Of a stretch of DNA of 64,000 nt, positions 45,801 to 55,897 are shown one piece after another. The stretch lies in assembly GCF_027409185.1 (NCBI RefSeq), contig NC_084462.1, forward strand, positions 181,712,071-181,776,070, given 5' to 3'. Every line of letters begins with the position of its first letter. Positions within the stretch are counted from its first letter, which is position 1. The stretch comes from Cynocephalus volans. Taxonomy: Eukaryota > Chordata > Mammalia > Dermoptera > Cynocephalidae. Position numbers and translations under genes: made by a program. The notes beneath the pieces were generated by a model that ran no database searches, was not told where the DNA came from, and worked only from the letters and a program-made list of their open reading frames with translations.

Positions 45801-48800
45801 TCCTTCCCCCTCCAGCCGAATTGACTTCCAGGGGATTGAAAGAGCTGGCACCACTTTCCCTACCCCTCTCCTTTTACTTTTCCCTTTTTTCTCTTTTGGG
45901 AGCCAGGTGTTAAAGAATAGGACATTGAGAGGCACTTGCATGTAAGGGGAAAAATTAGAAAGTGATTGCGCTTGCCCAGGGAAAGGTGCAGGCCCAGAAA
46001 AGACCTAAGAAGACCTTAAGTTTAAACCTCAGACTGATCCTTGGCTCAGAGACAGCCTATATAATCAAAAGACAAAAACCAAGAAGAATAACAAAAATTA
46101 GCAAATTTGGGAAGGGGAGAATCTAATTTTCTAAGTTATCACATTGTTAGATTCAAATGTTCAGTTATCAACAACAACAACAAAAAAATCACAAGGCATA
46201 CAAGAAACAGGAAAGTATGGCCTGTTCAGAAGGAGGAAAAAAAAACAACAGAAACTACCCCTAAGAAAGACCAGATGGTGGACCTACTAGACAAAGATTT
46301 TTAAAACAACTGTCTTAAAGATGGTCAAAGAGCTAAAGGAAAATGTGGAGAGAAAGGCAGGAAAATGGCATATGAACAAAATGGAAATATCACTAGAAAG
46401 AGAGAAAACCTAAAAAACCAAGAAGAAATTCGGGAGCTGAAAAGTACAATAATGAAATAAAAACTATATTAGAGGGATTCAAAGACAGATTTGAGCAGGC
46501 AGAAGAAAAATCAGTGAACTTGAAATAGGACAATTAAAACTATCATGTCTGAGGAGCAGAAAAAAAAAGTTTGAAGAAAAATGTATAGAGCCTAAGGAAC
46601 CTGCTTATCGTCAAGTCAACTAACATATGTATTGTGAGAGTTATAAAAGGAAAAGAGAGAAAGGAGAAAAGAGAATATTTGAAGTAATGACTGAAAACTT
46701 CTCAAATTTGAGGAAAGATATGAATATAAACATCCAAGAAGTTCAATGAACTCAAAGACACCCACACCAAGATATGTTGTAACCAAACTTTTGAAAGCCA
46801 AAGTCAAAGAAAGAATCTTGAAAGCACCAGGAGAAAAATGACTCATCACATAGAAGAGATTTTCAGTAAGAAAATAATTTTCTTGAATTTCTTACTGAAA
46901 ATCAGCAGATTTCTCATCAGAAACTTTGGCACCCAGAAGGCAGTGGGCTCATATATTCAAAATGCTGAAAGAAAAAACCTGGCAACTAAGAATTCAATAA
47001 CTGTTAAAATGATCCTTCAAAAGTGAGTGAAAAATTAAGACATTCCCAAATAATTCTTCAGGGGCAAATGAAAGGACATTAGACAGTGACTGAAAGCCTT
47101 ATGAAGAAATAAAGATCTTGGGGCAGTGGGGGGCTGAGGGCCTCAGCCACACCCCCCTGGCATCTGCAGCCAGCCCAGCAATTACCACCAAACCACCACA
47201 GGAAGTGCCTCGGGCTCCTGAGCTGGGGCAGTGGGAGGCCGAGGGCCTCAGCCATGCCCCGCCGACATCTGCAACCAGCCCAGCAATGACCACTGAGCCA
47301 CATCCAGAAGCACCCTGGGCTCCCGAGCTGGGGCAGTGGGGGGCCGAGGGCCTCAGCCATGCCCCGCCGACATCTGCAACCGGCCCAGCAATGACCACTG
47401 AGCCACATCCAGAAGCACCCTGGGCTCCCGAGCTGGGGCAGTGGGGGGCCAAGGGCCTCAGCCATGCCCCGCCGACATCTGCAACCAGCCCAGCAATGAC
47501 CACTGAGCCACATCCAGAAGCACCCTAGGCTCCCGAGCTGGGGCAGTGGGGGGCCAAGGGCCTCAGCCATGCCCTGCTGACATCTGCAACAAGCCCAGCA
47601 ATTACTGAGCCGCCACGGGAGCCCCCTGGTCTCCCCTGCTGGACTAGGGGATGCCACAGGCCTCAACCATGCCCCCCCTTCTTCCTCCTCCTCCCACCCT
47701 ATTTACCTCTACCTTTCTGTCTCCATCTACCCCCCAACTGCTCTGCAACAATATCTTAGAATGTAAAAAAAAATTAATAAATTTTAAAAATAAATTAATT
47801 AATAAAATAAAATGTAACTACCATAAGATCTGAAAAAAAGAGAAAGATCTCAATAAAGGTAAATACATGGGCAATTATAAAAGCTAATATAATTGTAACA
47901 GTGGTTTGTATCTGCACTTTTTGTTTTCTACATGATTTAAGAGGCTAAAACATTAAAAAAACAATTAGTCTAAAAGCTAGTATTATTGTAAATTTGTTTT
48001 GTAATTCTACATTTTGTTTTTTTCATAATTTAGAATAATTTTAAAAGCATTTGAAATAATTATTACTTTATGTTTTGGGGTATATGATTTGTAAAGATGT
48101 AATTTTGTGACATCAACAGCCAAAAAGAGTGGGTAGGATGCTGTAAAGAAGCAGAGCTTTTTATATGTTTTTGAAGTTAAGCTGGTATAAATTAAAATTA
48201 GAGTGTTACAATTTTAGGGTATTAAATGTAATTTCTGTGATAATGACAAAGAAAACCACTGTATAATATACATGAAAGAAAATTTAAATGTTTCACTATA
48301 AAAAGTCAACTAAACATAAAAGGGGACAATAATGAAGGAAATGAGGGACAAAGAGCTATAAGATATATATACAAAACAAATTGCAAAGTGACAGAAATAA
48401 GTCCCTCCTTATCAGTAACTTCTTTAAATGTAAATGGATTGAACTCTCCAGTCAACAGACAGAGATTGTCAGAATGGATTGAAAAAATATGATCCAAAAA
48501 AAGATAGTGCACGTAAATAGTAACCAAAAGAGATCAGGGGTGACTATACTGATATCAGACAAAATAGACTTTAAGTAAAAAAAGATTATAAAAGGACACG
48601 TGTTAATAAAAGTTTCAGTGCAGCAAGAAGTTATAACAATTACAAACATTTACATATCTAATAACAGACTATCAAAATATATGAAGCAAAAATTTACAGA
48701 ATTGCAGGGAGAAATACAGTTTTACAGTAAAGGTGACTTTAAATGGGGAAACACCCTTCTCAATAATGGATAGAAAAATCAGACAGAAGGTAAGTAAGGA

Positions 48801-51800
48801 AACTTAACACAATAAACCAACTAGATCTAATAGACATATACAGAGCACCCTACCCAACAACAATGGCATGCACATTCTTCTCAAATGTGCATGGTACCTT
48901 CTCCAGGATAGACCATATGTTAGGCCTTATGAAGTCTCAGTAGATTTAAAAAGATAGATATCATACAAAGTGTCTTCTCATCTAAACCACAACAGGATGA
49001 AGTTAGAAGTTAATAACAAGTACAACTGCACAGTCCACAAATTTGTGGAAATTAAACAACATATCCTTAAACAACTAATGGATCGATGAAGAAATCATGA
49101 GGGAAATTAGAAAATACTTAGAGATGAATGGCAATGAAAACATGACATACCAAAAAGTGCTGAGGGGGAAGTTTATAGCTTTAAATGTATACATTGAAAA
49201 ATGAGAAAAATGTCAAGTCAACAACATAACTTTATAACTTAAGGAACTAGAAAAGAACGAAAAGTTAAACCTAAAGTTAGCAGAAGAAAGGAAATAAAAA
49301 TTAGAACAGAGGTAAATGAAACAGAGACTAAAAGACAGTAGAGAAAATCAATAAAACCAGAAGTTGAATCTTTGAAAAAATCAACAAAATTGACAAACCT
49401 TTAGCCAGGTGGGCTGAGAAAAAAATAAGAGAAGACTCAATTGTTAAAATCAGAAATGAAAGTGGAGACCTTACTACCAACTTACCAACTAATTCTACAG
49501 AAATAAGGATTATGACAGTATTATGATTTGTTGTATGCCAACAAATTGGATAACCTGGGTGAAATGGACAAATCCCCCCCAAGGTGAAAAGGACAAAAAC
49601 CTACCAAGTCTAAATCACAAAGAAATAGAAAATCTGAGCAGACCTATAGCTAGTAATGAGGTCAAGTCAATAATCAAAAATCTCCTGGCAAAGAAAGCCC
49701 TGGACATGATGGCTTCACCAGTGAATTCAACCATACATTTAAAGAACTAACACTATTCCTTCTCAAACTTTTCCAAACTGTTGAGGAGGAGGGAACACTT
49801 CCTAATTCATTCTATGAAACCAGAATTACTCTCATACTAAAGCCAGACAGAGACCACAAGAAAACTACATACCAATATTGCTTATGAACATTGATGCAAA
49901 TATCCTCAACAGAATTCGCAGCATATTAAAAGGGTTATACACTATGACCAAAGTGGGCTTTATTCTCAGAATGCAAGGACAGTTCAACATATGAAAATTA
50001 AACAATGTAACACACCATATTAACAGAACAAAGGGCAAAAAACATGGTCAACTCAATTGATGCAGAAAAAGCATTTGACAGAATTCAATACCCTTTCATT
50101 ATAAAGAGAAAGCACTCAACAAGCTAGAAATAGAAACTACTGCAACATAATAAAAGCCATATAAGTTGAACCATACTTGATGAAAGACTGAAAGCTTTCC
50201 CTTATCAGGAGCAAGCCTGCTTTTGTCACTTGTATTCAACCCGATGCTGGAAATTCTAGCCAACTAGGCAAGAAAAACAAAAGGCATCAATATTGGAAAG
50301 GAAAAAGTAAACGTATCTCTGTTTGCAGATGACATGATCTTGTATGCAGAAAACGCTAAAGATTCCACAAAAAATTGTAAGAATTAATAAATGAAATCAC
50401 AGTAACAGCATACAAAGTTAGCATGCAGAATCAGTTGCATTTATGAATACTAACTGAACAATCTGAAAGGAAATTAAGAAAACAATTTTGTTTAAAATGG
50501 CATCGAAAAGAGTAAAATAATGATGAATTAAATTAACCAAGGAGGTGAAATACCTGTACAATGAAAACTACAAAACATTGCTGAGAGCTAAGTTAAACAC
50601 TTAAGTAAATGGAAACACATTCTATGTTCGTGGATTGGAAGGTTTAATATTGTTAAGGTATTCATACTACCCAAAGTGATCCACAGATCAATGCAGTTGC
50701 TATCCAAATCCCAGCAGCATTTTTTGCAGAAATAGAAAAATCCATCCTAAAATTTGTATGGAATTTCAAGAGATCCTGAAAAGCCAAAACTGTTTTGAAA
50801 AAGAACAAAGCTGGAAGACTCACACTTCCTGAATTCACCTTTTTTGCTACAAATTTTACTACAAAGCTACAGTAATTAAAACAGTGTGGTACTAGCATAG
50901 AGATAGACATATAGACCAATGAAGTGAATAGAGAGCCTAGCAATAAACACTTATATACGGTGAAATGATTTTTTATAAGGGTACGAAGGTGGTTCAATGG
51001 GGAAAGGGCAGTCTTTTCAACAAATGGTGTGGGAAAAACTGGATATCTGCATATGAAAGAGTGGAATTGGACTTCTGTCTAACACCATATTCAAAAATTA
51101 ACTGAAATGGATTAAAGACCTAAAGGTAAGAACTAAAACTATAAAAACTATGAAATTCTTAGAAGAAAATGTAGGGTAAAAGTTTCACAACATTGGCTTT
51201 GAAAATGATTTCTTGCATATGACATTAAGGCACAAGCAACAAGAAAAAATGGACAAATTAGACTTTTGAAAATTAAAAAATTTTGTACATCAAAAGACAC
51301 TATTGTCAGCTAGCAGGTCAGCCCACTTGGTTAGAGCATGGTGCTGATGACACCAAGGTCAAGGATTCAGATCCCATACTGGCCAGCCGCAGAAACAAGA
51401 GTGAGGGACTAAGGAAAAAAACGCTGTTAGGAAGATCTGAGCGCATCGTTTGTAAGGTTTTCAGACTTTGGGATTCACTGTTGTTCAAAAGGAAGGCTGT
51501 TGCCGGGGGATGGGTGAGGACCGCCCTGGATTCTTAGGGGGCAGTTTCTCTATCCTAAATACAAGGAGGAATATTCACCGTGGAGGAGGGTCTAGGGCAA
51601 TAGGCCGATGCAAGGTTGCATCAGCTTCCTGTCATTGCGTCCCTGAGTTTCTGAGGTTTCTGGTCATTTACAGTGAAATTGCTTTCCCCTTCACTTTGTC
51701 TTTTCCAGTCTAACCTCACAGGTGGAAGGTTGCTCCTTCTAGTGCACAAGTGCTGCAGTTTTTGTACTCTGCAAAGTTCCAGGTGTAGCGTGCTGACTGG

Positions 51801-54800
51801 TAGGGTGGTATAGCTGTCGCGGTTCATTATGGATTCATCAACTGGATATTTATAAGCAGCCTTCCTGGGGCGTGTCCCTTTTCTGTTCTTCCTCAGTACC
51901 ACCTCACATGGATTAGGATGGCTGCTATCAAAATAACAGGAAATAACAAGTGTTGGTGAGGATGTGAGAAACTGGAACTCTTGTGTGCTGTTGGTGGGAA
52001 TGTAAAATGGTGTAGCCACTGTGGAAGGCAGTGTGGTGGTTCCTCAAAAAGTTAAAAATGGAATTACCGTAGGGATCCAGCGTATCTACTTCTGGGTATG
52101 TACCCAGGAGAATTGAAAGCAAACTCTTGAAGAAATATTTGTACACCCTCTTTCCTAGCAACATTATTCACAATAGCCAAAATGGGGAAACAACCCGAGT
52201 GTCCATCAAGGGATGAACGCATTAACAAAATGTGGTGTATACATTGCAATGGAATATTATTCAGCCTTAAGAATAAAGGAGATTCTGATGTGTGCTACAG
52301 CATGACGAACCTTGAGGACATTGTGTTAAGTGAAATAGCCAGTCAGAAAAAAAAAAGACAGATACTGTATGGTTCTACTTACATGAAGTCCTCAGAGTAG
52401 TCAAAATCATAGAGACAGAAGGTAGAGTGGTGGTTGCCAGGGGCTGGGGGAGGGGAGAATGAGGAATTATCGTTTGATGGATGCAGATTAAATTTTACAA
52501 GATTTTACAAGATTAAAAGAGTCCTGGAGATGGATGGTGCTGATGGTGGCACAACATTGTGAACGTACAGAACACAGTTGAAATGTATACTTAAAATGGG
52601 TTAAGATGGTTATTTTATGTTTTGTGCATTTTAATGTCATTAAAAAATGGGGGGCAACCCTTGAAAAAGGAGGGTTTTTTGTTTTTTTTGTTTTTGTTTG
52701 TTTTTAACAGTTTTCATTGTCTTTCTGACTCATGTGTATTTCCAGTCAGCAATATGTATGGGCTGCAGCCCAGTGAACTTTTTAACTCCTCAGGTAATGT
52801 ATTCCTTGTTTTACATTTTAAAAGCCTGCCTCCTTGCAGATTCATTTGTTTTGAATGTTAAAAAACCAATTCATCTTTTAGGGGAAGACGGAATCTATCA
52901 CTGTGGTGAAGCTCCTGAGTTGCTTCGATGACCTGGTGGCTGCAGGCACAGCCTCTGGGAGGGTTGCAGTTTTTCAACTTGTGTCTTCATTGCCTGGGAG
53001 AAATAAACAGGTAAGTACTCATCGTTTTAGCATTTCTTGACTTGTTAGCAAATTCCTCGTGGATTTTAAAATAACAAACTCTCATCTGCCTAGAAAGTGA
53101 ATGCTCAGAAGAGCTTAACACTGCTGTTTTTAATCGGATAACATTTTTGTTCCTGGTTGGACACTTAGTATAAAACACATATGGGTAATTTCATTTCTGC
53201 TTAATATTCTCTTGGTGTGTTTTCCATGGGTTTGAAGATGAAGAGATAAATGGAACCTTGCGTAGGGTTCTACATAGAAAACAAGGTTGGGAAAACCAGT
53301 TCCTCCAGAAATAGAAGCAATTGTTTATTACCTTTTCCACGTAGCCCCAGCTCACAACATTTATTTTTTTCCTTGTGTGTATTTCTATCGTTTATTCATA
53401 GCTTCGGAGATTTGATGTTACTGGTATTCACAAAAATAGCATTACAGCTCTGGCTTGGAGCCCCAATGGAATGAAACTGTTCTCTGGCGATGACAAAGGG
53501 AAAATTGTCTATTCTTCTCTGGATCTAGACCAGGTAAAATTATTTTCAGAAATATTGTTCTTGCCTTCTTATATTTGGAAAAATTACATAATTGTATTTT
53601 TAGTTAGCTTGTATTCTTGATCATAGTCCCTTTATAATTTCAATAGTTATTTGTAACATTTCTTTCATAGACCTTTCTAATGTTTCATAAGCTCCTACTT
53701 CTGTGACTGAAGAGTCGGCCTACTGGAACATTCACGTTTTTCGTTCTACTCTTGTGTATTGCTACTACTTAGAAAAGAAGCTATTATTGCTAATTCCTTG
53801 AAAGGCTAGTAGGAGTGATGCAGAAGCATTTCCCAGTCATCACTGTGGACAAAGGTCAGTGATGTCAGTGGGTGGAGAACTCAACGCTGGCCAAGCCTGG
53901 CCTGTGTGAGATGACCTCATGTAAGAGGAAGTGGGAGAGCAGGAGTAGGTTTGTTGGTAGCCCAGAGCTCAGCCCCCACCTTGTAATTGTTGTTTTATTT
54001 AATCCTCACAACTGGTTTTAGAGCTATCTGTTCTCATCCCCGAGCAAATGATGAAGAAAAAGGGGCTCCGAGAGATCCAGTAACCAGCCCAGGGGCACAG
54101 GCTCATACCTGGCAGGGCTCACATTCAAACTGAGGCTCTGCTCCAAAGCCCACGCCTTTTCCACTGCATGTATGGCTCCGTGATGGCCTGTGTCTTACTT
54201 GTTTTCTCATGGGTCTGCCAGCTAGACTGACCTACTTAGTCACAATCCTTTCTTTTTCTCATTTGTAGCCTTCATTCCTAGTGCATGGTAGGAATTTGGC
54301 AATTATTAGTGGAATGACTTTGAGAACCTTTGATCCAAGACTGACCTGTTTATTACAAATATTCTCTAGCAGTAGTTCTCTAACCTTTTGGTCTCAGTAC
54401 CCCATTATGCTCTAAGAAAGAGGACCCCGAAGAGCTTTTTTTATATGGCTTGTATCTATTGAGTATACCATGCTGGAAATTAAAACTGAGAAATTTAAAA
54501 ACACTTATTAGTTTTATTTTGAAGTAATAATTAACCCACTATATGTTAACACAAATAACATATTTTTGTGAAAATAACTGTATTTTCAAAACAGGTGAGA
54601 AGAGTGGCGTTGCCTTATATTTTTTCAAATCTCTTTAATATCTGGTTTAATAGAAGACAGCTAGGGTTAGCTGGTTAGAATGTGGTGTTATAACAACCAA
54701 GATCAAAGGTTCAGATCCCCGTACCAGCCAACCTTGAAAAGAAAAAAAAAGACGACAACAACAACAGACTCTGCATTCAATCTGTTGCAATACATCATTT

Positions 54801-55850
54801 TGGTTGGAATATATAGAAAATCTGGCCTCACATAGACATGTAGTTGGAAATATGAAAAGTATTTTGATAGCCTTTTCACATAATTGTGAGTACTCTTTAA
54901 TAATATCCCCAAACTGACAAGCAGTAGTTTCTTTAAAGGTTACAATTATAAATAACAAGTTGTAGTTTCTTTAAATGTTAGTTACAATGTGGAATTTGAA
55001 ACCATATGAATGAATTTTTCTTTCTTTTTTTAAAAAAATTTTTGTTGAGTCATAATTGATTATACATATTTTTGGGGTTCAGCGTTGACATATATTGATC
55101 AAATCAATATTACCAGCATGCATATTGTTAGAAATCGTACTTATTCTTTATTATTCTTGTCCAGTCTCTCCCCATCCCCCTATAACTACCCTAGATTTCC
55201 TCTCCTTCTGAAAGAATAATGGTTACTCTGATCTGTCCAGTGCTGAGAGGTGTGTTCAGGTCCCCCAATGTTATAGTAGAGCATATGCTCCTCTTGTCAC
55301 TCTGGAATAAGCTTTGTGGAGAGAGACATCCTCTTCTTTTCTTTGGTCTCTGCTGGTGACTCTCCTTGTGTCAATGCCCTCCAGTGGCTGGCGAACCATA
55401 TGGATGAATTTATCATAATTTGTTACATTAAAATCTATTGGTTTGTCTTGCATTTTGAATGGATCTTTTACCCATGCATGATTTTGTAACATCATGTATT
55501 TGTCACATGGAAAATACTGGTTTGCAGAGTGATACAGATCTTCCAAATGGTGATACATTTTATTATATAATATCAAAAAAGCACCTTTGTAAATATCACT
55601 GTCATGGTGATGGGAAAGTGTTTAGCTATTGGGAGTCTCGTCAGTTTCACAGAGGCAGATACAAGTTTTCAAAATTCAAACCCTCAGGGCGGAACCCGTG
55701 GCTCACTCGTGAGAGTGCGGCGCTAGGAGCACAGCGGTGCTGCCCGCGCCGAGGCCGCGGGTTCGGATCCTATATAGGGATGGCCGGTGCGCTCACTGGC
55801 TGAGCGTGGTGTGGGTTCCGGTCCCCTTACCGGACACACACACACACACC

Positions 55851-55897
<47 letters not shown>

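Larger units (their letters stand above)
45380..52660 (+). mobile_element. Nearly full-length old L1 (L1M lineage), interrupted, inactive
   Basis: 5'UTR-like start gagaagatggtggagtggg near 45385. ORF1-like region at 46260-47040 (cagatttctcatcagaaact, aaaagtgagtgaaaaattaag). ORF2 from about 48300, with the RT signature [13 protein letters not shown] at about 50318-50360 and many stops and frameshifts. 3'UTR at 51895-52660 (taggatggctgctatcaaaa, aatggaatattattcagcct, gagatggatggtgctgatgg). It is sense to TECPR2 and carries a VNTR insertion at 47119-47842, a CYN at 51308-51398 and an unexplained block at 51400-51893. Confidence 0.85.

Noticed and set aside
47079-47666. 195-codon minus and 136-codon plus repeat-protein frames
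   Set aside because: The 105-bp unit is a multiple of three, so all frames stay open. Overlapping frames on both strands argue against a real coding sequence.
50318-50360. Possible active reverse transcriptase (FADD motif)
   Set aside because: The motif survives, but stops and frameshifts occur throughout the surrounding ORF2, so this L1 is dead.
1704-55838. tRNA-Ile genes at the many tRNA-like units
   Set aside because: Each unit has A-box and B-box-like text but degenerate stems, poly(A) or A-rich tails and target duplications. They are SINEs, not tRNA genes.
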